From CAJPPJ01 sp963545265 (lineage in GTDB: Bacteria; Bacillota_I; Bacilli_A; RF39; UBA660), in NCBI GenBank assembly GCA_963545265.1, contig CAUUHY010000014.1:1-18436 (forward strand): 18,436 bases of DNA, written 5' to 3'. Under the pieces are notes generated by a model. The model ran no database searches and was not told where the DNA came from. It worked only from the letters and a program-made list of their open reading frames with translations. Positions 1 through 8,002 of the stretch are shown one piece after another. Position numbers and translations under genes: made by a program. Position 1 is the first letter of the stretch. Each line of letters begins with the position of its first letter.

Positions 1-80
1 TTAGGTAATAACAAAACTATAGATAATCCAATTAACATAACTATCAAAAAGAAAATACTTAATTTTTTATATTTTTTCAT
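1..80 (-). CDS. N-terminus of an exported or membrane protein (cut by window edge)
   Basis: Only the first 26 codons are in the window, from an ATG at 80-78 reading left off the edge. They encode a short lysine-rich start (MKKYKK) followed by an uninterrupted hydrophobic stretch of about 18 residues. This is a signal peptide or signal-anchor. A GGTGA ribosome binding site lies about 7 bases upstream of the ATG. The gene follows the terminator of the LRR protein gene, so it probably has its own promoter. Nothing can be said about function from this fragment. Confidence 0.6.
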   Translation of the reverse strand, partial: MKKYKKLSIFFLIVMLIGLSIVLLLP

Positions 81-96
81 ACCATATCACCACACT

Positions 97-112
97 ATTA
101 TATATAATATCA
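97..112 (-). promoter_or_regulatory. Possible promoter of the left-edge gene
   Basis: Between the terminator at 124-150 and the ATG at 80, the minus strand has two overlapping -10-like hexamers. One is TATAAT (97-102). The other is TATTAT (104-109), preceded by TG-A, which makes an extended -10. No good -35 is visible at the right distance. The call rests on position and the -10 alone. Confidence 0.35.
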
Positions 113-123
113 CATTTAATTAT

Positions 124-150
124 AAAAAAAGATAGTAAAAACTATCTTTT
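124..150 (-). terminator. Intrinsic terminator of the LRR surface protein gene
   Basis: A 10-bp perfect stem (AAAAGATAGT at 127-136 with ACTATCTTTT at 141-150) has a 4-base loop. On the minus strand a T-run follows. The stop codon of the upstream gene (149-151) overlaps the stem. Confidence 0.85.
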
Positions 151-3100
151 ATGCTTTAACTTTGTAACATATTTTTGTTACTTTAAAACTACTAGCATCT
201 TTTGGATCAGTTTGATCAAGAACTTCTTGTTCATCACTTATACCATCATTATCATCATCGTCATCATCTTTATCAGGAATTCCATCATGATCTGTATCTC
301 TTAGAATAGTTGTTTTTAGTATATTTTCTACAGACATATCATAATTTGAATAAAAACTAAATGTCTTTTCTTCTTCATTAGATATCCAATCTATAAATTT
401 ATATCCTTGATTATAATTTCTAACAACTTGTTCTAATTGTTTACTATTATATACTTTAACTTTACTATCTAGTATTTTGTTATTATTAACTGAATTATAT
501 TCAGAATATCCGTTAGATATAACATCTCCTACTCCTGATGCTCCTAAGGTACGATACCTACCATTTTGATTATATACAAGATCTTGACATGTAAAAGTTT
601 CATAATTACATTTATTTTTCTGTCTTAATATATTTAAATAATCTTCTCTTTGATCTGTTCCTTCAGCATAACTTAACATCAAGCTTTTAGATAAGTTTCC
701 TTCTATATATTTACTTTCTGGATTAACAACTTTAAACATCCTTACTTCTCTTGGTTCAAGTTTTTCAAATACTGGTATTTTAATTTGGTAATTACCATGT
801 GAACCATCACTAAACATTACTGTCATATTACATCTTTTGATTCCTTTTTCATTAGAATTCATATCATCCATAGAATTAGCAGTATCACAAGTTATATTAC
901 GATTTTCTGGTAAATTAACAATCATATCTGAAAATAAACATCTAGTATTAGTGAAGCATTTATAATTAGTATTTAATATAGGCGTAAATGTCTCTGAAAT
1001 AGAAGTAATAACTTCTACCGGTATTGTTACTTCTTTTTCTTCGCCATTTCTAAACACTATATTCACTATTGCTGTTTGTTGGCCCAAGCTATTAGAATCA
1101 GCTCTTTTTATTATATCAAACCTACTAATATTACTAGGTAAATTTGTTATTGCACTTTTATACATTTCCTCTGTTATTGGTTGATTTTTTCCTACAATAA
1201 TCGGATTTACTACTGGGTTATAGCTATCTTTTCTTACTTCTTCTACTATTACTGGTACAACAATTTCTTTTACTGAATCATCACTAAATGTTACTGTTGT
1301 AACTACAGCTTTTGTTCCAGGTGTTGATACATCTAAAGTATTTATATCTACTTCAAAGTTTTTTATGGTTGTTGGTAAGTTTTTTATAGCATTTTTATAA
1401 TCCATTGCTGTAAATGGTGAAGGATAACCTTCTTTGGTTTTAAGTATAGTTACTATTGGATTAAAATTACTTGCTTCTCCAGGTAACACCGTTACAACAA
1501 TATCTCCACCGTTTCCCTTTAAAGTATTAGTATCATCGTCATGATTATGATAAAAAACATTAAAATTTTCTGTTGTAGTACCTACTTTTTTAAATCTATA
1601 TTTTTGAAAACCTGTTTTTTCAAATATAGCATTATTTTCTACTAACTCTCCATAATGATAACTTCCAGTTTCTGGTCCATATTTTATAGGAATAGTTACT
1701 TCTTGTCCTTCTTTTACTTTTATTTCTAAATGTTGTGGAACACTTAAACAAGCTTTATCAGTATTAACTGTCATTAATTTGTTATTACTATAATTAATTT
1801 TTTCACAAGATATGTTTTTATGGAAAATATCTAACTTATTTAACTTATTATTTGAAATATTAACATCTTCCACATTTTGTGTATTTAAGTTTAATTTTTC
1901 CATTTTATTGTTTGATAAATTTAACTTTTTCACATGAGTTGAAGTTATATTCATATCTTTTATATTAGTGTTAGTAATCTCTATTTCTGTGGCAGTATAA
2001 GCTGTTATTTGTACTATTTCTTGAATATTCATATTTTTAACAACTATTTTGTCTGCTGAACTTATATCATTAAAATTTATACTATTTATGTTAGGAAGGT
2101 TTTCAAAATGAAATTCTCTAATGCTATTACTATTACCAGGATAGCTTTGTAATGAACCAAATTGTTTATTTTGAATACCTTCATTAGTTATAGGAGAGTC
2201 TGTAATACTTAATTTGCTTACTTTTGTATTAACAGAACTATCAAAAATAAATCTAGTAAAGTTATTACCACCAAGACTTACTTCTTCTAAATTAGGTGAT
2301 TCATATACTTCAATTATAGATATTCCACTATCTTTGGCATAAATGTTTTTTAATCTTCTAAATTGATTAGCCCGAAAAGGATATGCAGGAAAACGATTAT
2401 AACTAATATCTAAATGTTCTAGAAATGGCATATGTGAAATATTTGGTATAGTGGTAACTTCATTATGTGATATATCTAAATATCTTAAATAATTATTTAT
2501 TGTCCTTAAAATCAATGTAGTTAACTTATTATATGCAAAATCTAATGTTTTTAAACGTATCATATTACCTAAATTAATATTTTTATAATTACAATAATTT
2601 ATTTTTAATGTTTCTACAGATGTAAGTTTAGACAAATCTAAATTTGAAACTGGTTCTCTATTACTAGCTTTAACTGAAACTTGTAAATCTTTAAAGTTAG
2701 TTCCTTGATTTCCAGTTTTTATATTACAAGCTTTAGAATCTGGATCTTCTCCATATATATTTATTTTTTGAAGTTTAGTTAAAGTTGAAATATCAAAACT
2801 AGAAGTTGCAGAAGCATCAGTTACAATCATATTTGCTAAATTTAAATATTCTATACCAGTTAAATCTTTTATTCTCTTATCTTTTCCTTCATCTTTTAAT
2901 GCAAAAACTTTTATATTATTTAAATATGTTGCACTTAACTTAGTATTTTCTTTAGCTTTCATTTCTGCTGTTATTTTTGATGGTTTAATTATCCAATCTT
3001 CTGTTCCATCACTATTAACTATGTCTAGTTTTAATTTTTCTTCTAAATTTTGATCATTACATTTACCAGTAGAAATACAATATAAAACAGCATATCTTAA

Positions 3101-3259
3101 ATTTTCATCTGGGAACGCTTGTTTATATGTCAAACTATAATTTAATGCCTTTCTCTTTTTAAAAACAGCATCATTATTTTTTCTACTAAAAAAGATAAAT
3201 GCTATTAAAAATATTAAAAATACAAAAATTAAAATGCTTATTTTTTTAAAAAACTTCAT
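149..3259 (-). CDS. Large surface protein: N-terminal anchor, leucine-rich repeats, Rib-like modules, TSP3-like Ca-binding end
   Basis: A protein of about 1036 aa. An N-terminal hydrophobic helix (about residues 7-24 after KFFKK) looks like an uncleaved signal-anchor. A Cys-containing cap with FPDENLRYAV, typical of internalin-like LRR starts, follows. Leucine-rich repeats cover roughly residues 130-505, with copies such as LKTLDFAYNKLTTL, LEHLDISYN, VKKLNLSNNKMEKL and VEDVNISNNKLNKL. An Ig-like segment comes next (to about 600). Three modules of about 75 aa then follow, each ending in FSDGS/VTIPV-type strands, like Rib/alpha-like repeats. Near the C-terminus DTDHDGIPDKDDDDDDNDG is a thrombospondin type 3-like calcium-binding repeat. 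There is no LPXTG signal. An in-frame GTG lies at 3268, but an AGGTGA ribosome site overlaps it and points to the ATG at 3259. A role in adhesion or surface binding is inferred, with an unknown ligand. Confidence 0.85.
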   Translation of the reverse strand: MKFFKKISILIFVFLIFLIAFIFFSRKNNDAVFKKRKALNYSLTYKQAFPDENLRYAVLYCISTGKCNDQNLEEKLKLDIVNSDGTEDWIIKPSKITAEMKAKENTKLSATYLNNIKVFALKDEGKDKRIKDLTGIEYLNLANMIVTDASATSSFDISTLTKLQKINIYGEDPDSKACNIKTGNQGTNFKDLQVSVKASNREPVSNLDLSKLTSVETLKINYCNYKNINLGNMIRLKTLDFAYNKLTTLILRTINNYLRYLDISHNEVTTIPNISHMPFLEHLDISYNRFPAYPFRANQFRRLKNIYAKDSGISIIEVYESPNLEEVSLGGNNFTRFIFDSSVNTKVSKLSITDSPITNEGIQNKQFGSLQSYPGNSNSIREFHFENLPNINSINFNDISSADKIVVKNMNIQEIVQITAYTATEIEITNTNIKDMNITSTHVKKLNLSNNKMEKLNLNTQNVEDVNISNNKLNKLDIFHKNISCEKINYSNNKLMTVNTDKACLSVPQHLEIKVKEGQEVTIPIKYGPETGSYHYGELVENNAIFEKTGFQKYRFKKVGTTTENFNVFYHNHDDDTNTLKGNGGDIVVTVLPGEASNFNPIVTILKTKEGYPSPFTAMDYKNAIKNLPTTIKNFEVDINTLDVSTPGTKAVVTTVTFSDDSVKEIVVPVIVEEVRKDSYNPVVNPIIVGKNQPITEEMYKSAITNLPSNISRFDIIKRADSNSLGQQTAIVNIVFRNGEEKEVTIPVEVITSISETFTPILNTNYKCFTNTRCLFSDMIVNLPENRNITCDTANSMDDMNSNEKGIKRCNMTVMFSDGSHGNYQIKIPVFEKLEPREVRMFKVVNPESKYIEGNLSKSLMLSYAEGTDQREDYLNILRQKNKCNYETFTCQDLVYNQNGRYRTLGASGVGDVISNGYSEYNSVNNNKILDSKVKVYNSKQLEQVVRNYNQGYKFIDWISNEEEKTFSFYSNYDMSVENILKTTILRDTDHDGIPDKDDDDDDNDGISDEQEVLDQTDPKDASSFKVTKICYKVKA

Positions 3260-3272
3260 ACTAGTCACCTAC

Positions 3273-3284
3273 ATTATAATTATA
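3273..3284 (-). promoter_or_regulatory. Possible promoter (-10 pair) of the LRR protein gene
   Basis: Two adjacent TATAAT hexamers (3279-3284 and 3273-3278, minus strand) lie 15-25 bases upstream of the ATG, after the PyNP terminator. No convincing -35 is visible. The terminator upstream means the gene needs its own promoter. Confidence 0.4.
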
Positions 3285-3302
3285 TAATAACACTAAAAAT
3301 TA

Positions 3303-3339
3303 AAATTAAAAAGATAATATTATTAATCAATATTATCTT
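3303..3339 (-). terminator. Intrinsic terminator of the pyrimidine-nucleoside phosphorylase gene
   Basis: A perfect 11-bp stem (AAGATAATATT at 3311-3321 with its complement at 3329-3339) has a 7-base loop. On the minus strand a T-rich tract follows (CTTTTTAATTTTA). The stop codon at 3323-3325 lies inside the loop. Confidence 0.8.
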
Positions 3340-4564
3340 CAATTACATAACAATCTAGAACTTCTTCATCAGTTACATCTTTTTCTCCGATAAATAGTGT
3401 ACACAATTCTTCTCCTTCTTTTACTTCTTGACCAGTGAATTTAAAGAAATAAATACCAACACTTCTATCTATTTCATCTTCTTTTTTATTTCTTCCTCCC
3501 CCCATATTTTTAACTAATGTTCCTATTTTTTCAGCATCTATTGTTTTAATAATACCTGATTTATTAGATTTTACTATTCTTCTTTTATTTGATATTGCAA
3601 TCGAAGAAATATCTCCACCTTGATACTTAACATATTCTAAAAATTTATTATATGCTTTCTTAGAAGAAAATGCTTCTGCTGCTTCTTTTTCTGCTTCTTC
3701 TTTAGTTATATTTTTACCAGACATAAGCATTTTTATAATTATTTTAGTACATAACCTAGTTAAATTATTTTTTTCTTTACCTTGTAATATATCCATCGCT
3801 TCTAATATTTCTATACCGTTTCCAACTGAAGCTCCAAGAGGTCTATTCATATTGCTAAACTCTACATAAACTTCTTTATTATAATGTTTTGCGATAATCG
3901 AAAAAAGTTCACTAAGCCCTTCTGCTTCTTGTATAGTTTTAATTAAAGCCCCTTTTCCTACTTTTAAATCGATAAATATTTTATCACTACCTGCTGCTAT
4001 TTTTTTTGACATTATACTAGCTGCTATTAAAGGTAAACTTGATACTGTTGCTGTTACATCTCTTAAAGAATAAATTACTTTATCCATTGGTGCTAAATTT
4101 TCTGATTGAGAACAGATTACCATACCTATTTTATCTAATGAATCAATTATTTCTTCATTAGTTAAAGAAGTCTTAATGCCTTTAATACTTTCTAATTTGT
4201 CTATTGTTCCTCCAGTTATACCAAGTCCTCTACCTGACATTTTACATACTTTTAAACCACAACTTGCTAATACAGGTACTATTATAAAAGTAACTTTATC
4301 TCCTACTCCACCTGTTGAATGTTTATCTACTACTAACCCATTATATTTAGATAAATCTAGTGTTTCTCCACTATTAATAAAAACATCTGTTAAATTAATT
4401 GTTTCTTCATCTGTCATACCATTTATTGCAATAGCCATCAACATACTAGACATTTGATAATCTGGTATTAATTTTTTTAAATATGAATTAAAAATAAATT
4501 CTATCTCTTCTTTTGTTAGTTCTTCCCCTAATCTTTTTTTATCAATAATTTTAAGCACTTCCAT
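3323..4564 (-). CDS. pdp: Pyrimidine-nucleoside phosphorylase (thymidine phosphorylase family)
   Basis: A 413-aa enzyme of the nucleoside phosphorylase II family. These enzymes cleave uridine, deoxyuridine or thymidine with phosphate to give the base and (deoxy)ribose-1-phosphate, in pyrimidine salvage in the cytoplasm. The family signature is intact at residues 110-125 (SGRGLGITGGTIDKLE). The phosphate-binding loop KHSTGGVGDK (81-90) and the substrate-region motif SLRDVTATVSSLPLIAASIMSKK are also present. The C-terminal domain is complete (GGGRNKKEDEIDRSVGI). The length is slightly below the usual 430-440. Start ATG at 4564 with GAGGG upstream. It appears monocistronic, with its own extended -10 and terminator. 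The usual deoCD/cdd partners are not adjacent. The family is sure. Uridine versus thymidine preference cannot be read, so deoA is the alternative symbol. Confidence 0.95.
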   Translation of the reverse strand: MEVLKIIDKKRLGEELTKEEIEFIFNSYLKKLIPDYQMSSMLMAIAINGMTDEETINLTDVFINSGETLDLSKYNGLVVDKHSTGGVGDKVTFIIVPVLASCGLKVCKMSGRGLGITGGTIDKLESIKGIKTSLTNEEIIDSLDKIGMVICSQSENLAPMDKVIYSLRDVTATVSSLPLIAASIMSKKIAAGSDKIFIDLKVGKGALIKTIQEAEGLSELFSIIAKHYNKEVYVEFSNMNRPLGASVGNGIEILEAMDILQGKEKNNLTRLCTKIIIKMLMSGKNITKEEAEKEAAEAFSSKKAYNKFLEYVKYQGGDISSIAISNKRRIVKSNKSGIIKTIDAEKIGTLVKNMGGGRNKKEDEIDRSVGIYFFKFTGQEVKEGEELCTLFIGEKDVTDEEVLDCYVIEDNID

Positions 4565-4590
4565 ATAACAACCCTCTTTTACTATAAAGA

Positions 4591-4599
4591 ATTATATCA
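4591..4599 (-). promoter_or_regulatory. Extended -10 promoter of the phosphorylase gene
   Basis: The minus strand reads TGATATAAT: a consensus TATAAT (4591-4596) preceded by TG plus one base. It lies 27 bases upstream of the start codon. The -35 region is weak, as is common for extended -10 promoters. Confidence 0.6.
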
Positions 4600-4633
4600 T
4601 AATTTAATAATAAGTTCTATTAAGTTTTAATAT

Positions 4634-4663
4634 TAAAAAAAGAAAAAAGACTTAAAAGTCTTT
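4634..4663 (-). terminator. Intrinsic terminator of ssb
   Basis: A 7-bp stem (AAAGACT with AGTCTTT, 4646-4663) with a TTTA loop is followed on the minus strand by TTTTCTTTTTTT. It lies about 36 bases downstream of the ssb stop. Confidence 0.8.
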
Positions 4664-4699
4664 AATATTACAGGGTTATTTATATGTTTGGGGTTATAT

Positions 4700-5011
4700 T
4701 TATTGTTTTTTACTACTTAAATATGAAACTTTCTCTGCTATTACTTCCATATAGTATTTATCTTCTGTTTTATTAGTTTGTATTTTTCCTTTTACTCCTA
4801 AAATTTGTCCTTTACCACAAAATTCTTTAGCATTAGTAGCTAACTTTTCCCATAGTGTACATCTAATAAAATCAGTTTCATATTCTCCTTCACTATTTTT
4901 AAAAGATCTTGGAATCGCAAGTACAATATTCGAAAAAGTTTTACCATCTTTAGTATTAGAAATTTCAACATCCTTTACTAATCTTCCAACTAAAACGACT
5001 TGATTTAACAT
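4700..5011 (-). CDS. ssb: Short single-stranded DNA-binding protein (no acidic tail)
   Basis: A 103-aa OB-fold SSB. It starts MLNQVVLVGRLVKDVEI, the canonical first strands, followed by FSNIVLAIPRSFKN, DFIRCTLWEKLATNAKEFCGKGQ and LGVKGKI. These make up the whole ssDNA-binding core. Replicative SSBs of Bacilli are usually 160-175 aa and end in an acidic DDDIPF-like tail that recruits partner proteins. This one stops right after the OB fold with a basic SSKKQ. It resembles the short SsbB/YwpH type of Bacillus subtilis, which is linked to competence. It could instead be a lineage-specific main SSB. It is not in the usual rpsF-ssb-rpsR operon and has its own strong promoter and an AAAGGAGG ribosome site 4 bases before the ATG. 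Confidence 0.93.
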   Translation of the reverse strand: MLNQVVLVGRLVKDVEISNTKDGKTFSNIVLAIPRSFKNSEGEYETDFIRCTLWEKLATNAKEFCGKGQILGVKGKIQTNKTEDKYYMEVIAEKVSYLSSKKQ

Positions 5012-5031
5012 TTTTCCTCCTTTCGAGTCAT

Positions 5032-5060
5032 AATATATTATTTTTATTTCTATATGTAAA
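5032..5060 (-). promoter_or_regulatory. Sigma-A type promoter of ssb
   Basis: On the minus strand a -35 TTTACA (5055-5060) and a -10 TATATT (5032-5037) are separated by exactly 17 bases. They lie just upstream of the AAAGGAGG ribosome site. This is one of the best promoters in the window. Confidence 0.75.
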
Positions 5061-5095
5061 AAGATCTATTTACAAATTTAATAAATAGATCTTTT
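5059..5095 (-). terminator. Second hairpin between ezrA and ssb
   Basis: A perfect 14-bp stem (AAAAGATCTATTTA at 5059-5072 with its complement at 5082-5095) has a 9-base loop. It has short T-runs on both strands. It probably acts as a back-up terminator for ezrA, but it touches the -35 box of ssb and so could also influence that promoter. Confidence 0.55.
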
Positions 5096-5109
5096 ATAAT
5101 TTATTATTT

Positions 5110-5158
5110 TCTTTATAAAAAGAAATAAAACTTAAATTATTTTAATTTAAGTTTTATT
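5110..5158 (-). terminator. Intrinsic terminator of ezrA
   Basis: A perfect 15-bp stem (left arm 5124-5138, right arm 5144-5158) with a 5-base loop is followed on the minus strand by TTCTTTTTAT. The ezrA stop codon (5137-5139) lies in the stem-loop. Confidence 0.85.
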
Positions 5159-6846
5159 ATTTCTTCAATATTAGGAATTTTATTTATTAGTGCTTTTTCT
5201 AGTACATCTAAACTCTTATTATAGTTACCTTGAAAGAAAAAGTTACTAGCTTTATTTAAGTTATCACTTATTATTTCGCTTTCACTTCTATATTTGTTAG
5301 CAAAAACAATAAGTTCTTCTATAACTTCCATCTTCTTTAACATATCATTAACATGAGTATATACTTTTAAAGCTAAATCTCTAGCTGTATCAACTCTAGT
5401 ATTTAAAGTATTTATTTTTATAGGCTTTTCTTTTAATTCTTTTATTACTTCATATACTGCTTCATTTGCTTCTTTTATTTCAATAAATAACTCTTTATTA
5501 ACACTTGGAAAATTATATTTATTTAATATTCCCTTACTATCTCTAAGTAATTTTTCTATTTCATTTAGTTGTTCTCTAGCTCTTTGTTCATCTTCATACA
5601 TATTACCCAAAGATTTTAATAATTTATCTAAATCATCAGAGAGTTCTATTAAAATTGAATTTACATCGATTAATTCTTTATTTGCAGTTAAAAAGTTTGT
5701 TTCTTGACTTTTTAAATCATTTATTATTTTTTTATAATTATCATTAACTTCCATAAGTCTTGTCTTTACTACATTTAAAGAATCAATCTCTTCTGCTTTT
5801 AAGTTATACATACTTCTAATACTGTCTAACTCTTTATAAACACTACTTACTATTTTATTAGTTTTAATAAGTTTTTTTTCAAACAATATCTTTAACTTAG
5901 AATATTCTTTTCTTGCTATTTGTTCTGTTTCAAAGACTTTAAATAAATCATCTAAGTATTCTACTATAGCTTCAAATTCTACTTCTACATCCTTAAAGTT
6001 TAAACCTTTAACTTTTTCTACTAACTCATTAGTACTCTTTAAAGCATTTTCTAAGTTTGTAGTAACATTTAACTCTTTTAAATTATAATTATCTAATATC
6101 ATTTTTTCATAGATATTTGTTAACTCTTCTATTTTTAATGGAATTATTTTATGGGCTACTATTACTAAATCAGGAAGTTTTTTAACAACGTCTTGCATAT
6201 GTTCTAACATTAAATCAATTGATTTAACAATATGAATAACTTCAGAATAATCATTTGTTTCCATAAACTCTTCAAATATTTGAAATCTCTTTTCAATATT
6301 TTCAAATTGCATCTCTACTACATTCTCAAGTTCACCATATTCTTTTTTATGAGCTTCATAGTAATCATTTAATTCTCTATATTTTGTTTTAAGTTTAATA
6401 ATTAAAGTTCTATACTTTTCCTCACTCATATTGACATCTTCTATTTCTTCTAAAAGTTTAGAAAGTAAAAACTTAGCTTTATATAATTCTCTTTTTGCAT
6501 CTTCTTTTAATTCATTAAAGTTTTCTACATTTTGAGTATCTAGTTTTAAAACTATTTCATTAAGATTAACAACATTTTCATCTTTTATTTTTTTAAATCT
6601 TTCTTGCCATATTTTATATTGTTCTTCAAGTTTTTCATTTTTTATTAATGTTTCTACTTTAACAAGTTCGTTTTCAATTGGGTATGTATCTAAAATATTT
6701 TTATTATAATCTAATTCTTCTATTATTTTTTGTTTTAGTTTTTTATCTTTTCTCTTTTTAGAGAAAAACAAAAATAATATAAAAACAATTAATATTGCAA
6801 TAGATATTAAAACAGAAATTAAACTAAAATCATATAATATTTTCAT
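5137..6846 (-). CDS. ezrA: Septation ring formation regulator EzrA
   Basis: A 569-aa protein, close to the 560-570 aa usual for EzrA. In Bacilli EzrA is a membrane-anchored, spectrin-like coiled-coil protein that binds FtsZ, limits Z-ring formation away from midcell and links division to cell-wall synthesis. An N-terminal transmembrane helix (about residues 9-29) is followed by a basic stop-transfer (SKKRKDKKLKQK). The rest is almost entirely charged heptad-rich helix with no globular motif, e.g. WQERFKKI, FLLSKLLEEIEDVNMSEEKYR and FEEFMETNDYSEV. This order matches EzrA: out-in topology, a long cytoplasmic rod, and no extracellular domain. Start ATG at 6846 with AGGAG 4 bases upstream. It lies 40 bases after the histidine kinase gene. 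Read-through from that operon is possible, but an extended -10 sits in the gap. Another coiled-coil membrane protein is a less likely alternative. Confidence 0.85.
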   Translation of the reverse strand: MKILYDFSLISVLISIAILIVFILFLFFSKKRKDKKLKQKIIEELDYNKNILDTYPIENELVKVETLIKNEKLEEQYKIWQERFKKIKDENVVNLNEIVLKLDTQNVENFNELKEDAKRELYKAKFLLSKLLEEIEDVNMSEEKYRTLIIKLKTKYRELNDYYEAHKKEYGELENVVEMQFENIEKRFQIFEEFMETNDYSEVIHIVKSIDLMLEHMQDVVKKLPDLVIVAHKIIPLKIEELTNIYEKMILDNYNLKELNVTTNLENALKSTNELVEKVKGLNFKDVEVEFEAIVEYLDDLFKVFETEQIARKEYSKLKILFEKKLIKTNKIVSSVYKELDSIRSMYNLKAEEIDSLNVVKTRLMEVNDNYKKIINDLKSQETNFLTANKELIDVNSILIELSDDLDKLLKSLGNMYEDEQRAREQLNEIEKLLRDSKGILNKYNFPSVNKELFIEIKEANEAVYEVIKELKEKPIKINTLNTRVDTARDLALKVYTHVNDMLKKMEVIEELIVFANKYRSESEIISDNLNKASNFFFQGNYNKSLDVLEKALINKIPNIEEIIKLKLK

Positions 6847-6872
6847 GTTACTCCTATATTCTTATACTAATC

Positions 6873-6881
6873 ATTTTACCA
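6873..6881 (-). promoter_or_regulatory. Extended -10 promoter upstream of ezrA
   Basis: The minus strand reads TGGTAAAAT, a TG-N-TAAAAT extended -10, 26 bases before the ezrA start and just after the kinase stop. A TATAAG a few bases downstream is a weaker alternative. No strong -35 is seen. Confidence 0.5.
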
Positions 6882-6886
6882 TATCT

Positions 6887-8002
6887 TTAGATATTTTTAT
6901 ATTTATTTATTTTTATTATAAATTTTATAACATCTTTTTCTATATCTACATCTATATCGAATCCGTGATTTTCTATTATTGTTTTAGATATATTTAAACC
7001 TATTCCTGCACTATTTTCTTTAGTAGTTTTAAATCTTTCAAACAAATCTTTTTTTAATGTTTTTTTAACTATTCTATTAGTAATAATTATTTCATCGTAA
7101 AGTTTATTACTAGAGGTAGATATATAAACATCACTATCTTCTTCTAAACCATTTTTAATAATATTACTAATCGCTTCTTTAAAAAATAAATAATCTGCTG
7201 TTATTTCTAAATCTAAAATATCTATATTAATAGTTTTATTATATAAACTAAAATCTTTTTTTATTTCTTCTAATAATTTCAATAAAGAAAATTTAGTATA
7301 TTTGAAATCAATTACATTAATATCTAATCTTGCTAATTTTAACAAAGAAGATATTAAATTATTCATATGATCTATTTCTTTTTCTATTATAACTAAAGTG
7401 TTTTTTTCATGTTTTTTTTCATACTTTTCTAAATTTAAAAGCATAATCGTAAGAGGTGTTTTAAGTTGATGTGTAATATTAGATATCATATCTTTTAAAT
7501 ATATTTTATTATTTTTTTCTTGTTCATATGCTTCTTTTAATTTAATAGATACTTTATATATTTCACTATGTATTTTAGAAATGTAATCATCATAATTTTC
7601 TTCTATTTCTATTTTGTAATCTCTATTATTAGTTATATTGTATATAGTATTTAATATTTTTTTATACCTTTTTTCTTTAGTCTTTTCTTCTAACTTTAAA
7701 ATAACTATATAAAGTATTAAAAATATAAACAATAATACTATTAAATAATAATATATGTGTGAATTATAATTAATTAAATTATCACTAAAAGAATATCCAT
7801 ATTCCTCAAAATTATTAGTATTACTATGATTTTGAGATATTTCTTTAATATATGTATATTTATCTATATTTTTATTTTTAAGTTCATAAATTTTATTTAT
7901 TTTTTGATTTATATAATAATTACGATTATTATCTTCTATTTTAAAGATAACATAAATACTAAATATTAATAATATTACTAAAACAACTTTAATTTTCTTC
8001 AT
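6887..8002 (-). CDS. Sensor histidine kinase of the ABC-transporter-linked two-component system
   Basis: A 371-aa membrane kinase. Helix TM1 (about residues 5-20), an extracellular region of about 60 aa and TM2 (about 84-103) form the sensor. The dimerisation domain carries the phospho-acceptor in NITHQLKTPLT (His178). The catalytic domain has an N-box (FKEAISNIIKNGLE, Asn280/Asn284), an F-box (DLFERFKTTKENS) and a G2 box (GIGL, 333-336). The usual DxGxG box is replaced by IIITNRIVKK, a degenerate form often seen in Bce/Van-type small kinases. It should autophosphorylate and pass phosphate to the adjacent regulator. The short extracellular loop is larger than the few residues of true BceS intramembrane kinases. 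The start overlaps the regulator gene by 14 bases, indicating translational coupling. The signal is not known. A cell-envelope or peptide stress is inferred from the operon. Confidence 0.92.
   Translation of the reverse strand: MKKIKVVLVILLIFSIYVIFKIEDNNRNYYINQKINKIYELKNKNIDKYTYIKEISQNHSNTNNFEEYGYSFSDNLINYNSHIYYYLIVLLFIFLILYIVILKLEEKTKEKRYKKILNTIYNITNNRDYKIEIEENYDDYISKIHSEIYKVSIKLKEAYEQEKNNKIYLKDMISNITHQLKTPLTIMLLNLEKYEKKHEKNTLVIIEKEIDHMNNLISSLLKLARLDINVIDFKYTKFSLLKLLEEIKKDFSLYNKTINIDILDLEITADYLFFKEAISNIIKNGLEEDSDVYISTSSNKLYDEIIITNRIVKKTLKKDLFERFKTTKENSAGIGLNISKTIIENHGFDIDVDIEKDVIKFIIKINKYKNI

Noticed and set aside
4176..4457. Plus-strand open frame opposite the phosphorylase gene; similar ones at 9210-9407, 11255-11449 and 15235-15483
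   Set aside because: All are antisense to genes with clear motifs or strong coding structure, and the peptides look like no protein family.
4671..4700. Short direct repeat (GGGTTAT-type) after the ssb stop
   Set aside because: Only two imperfect copies in A/T-rich DNA; no element or array.
5059..5095. Riboswitch or attenuator upstream of ssb
   Set aside because: The hairpin lies upstream of the -10 of ssb, so it is not in the ssb leader; a terminator is simpler.
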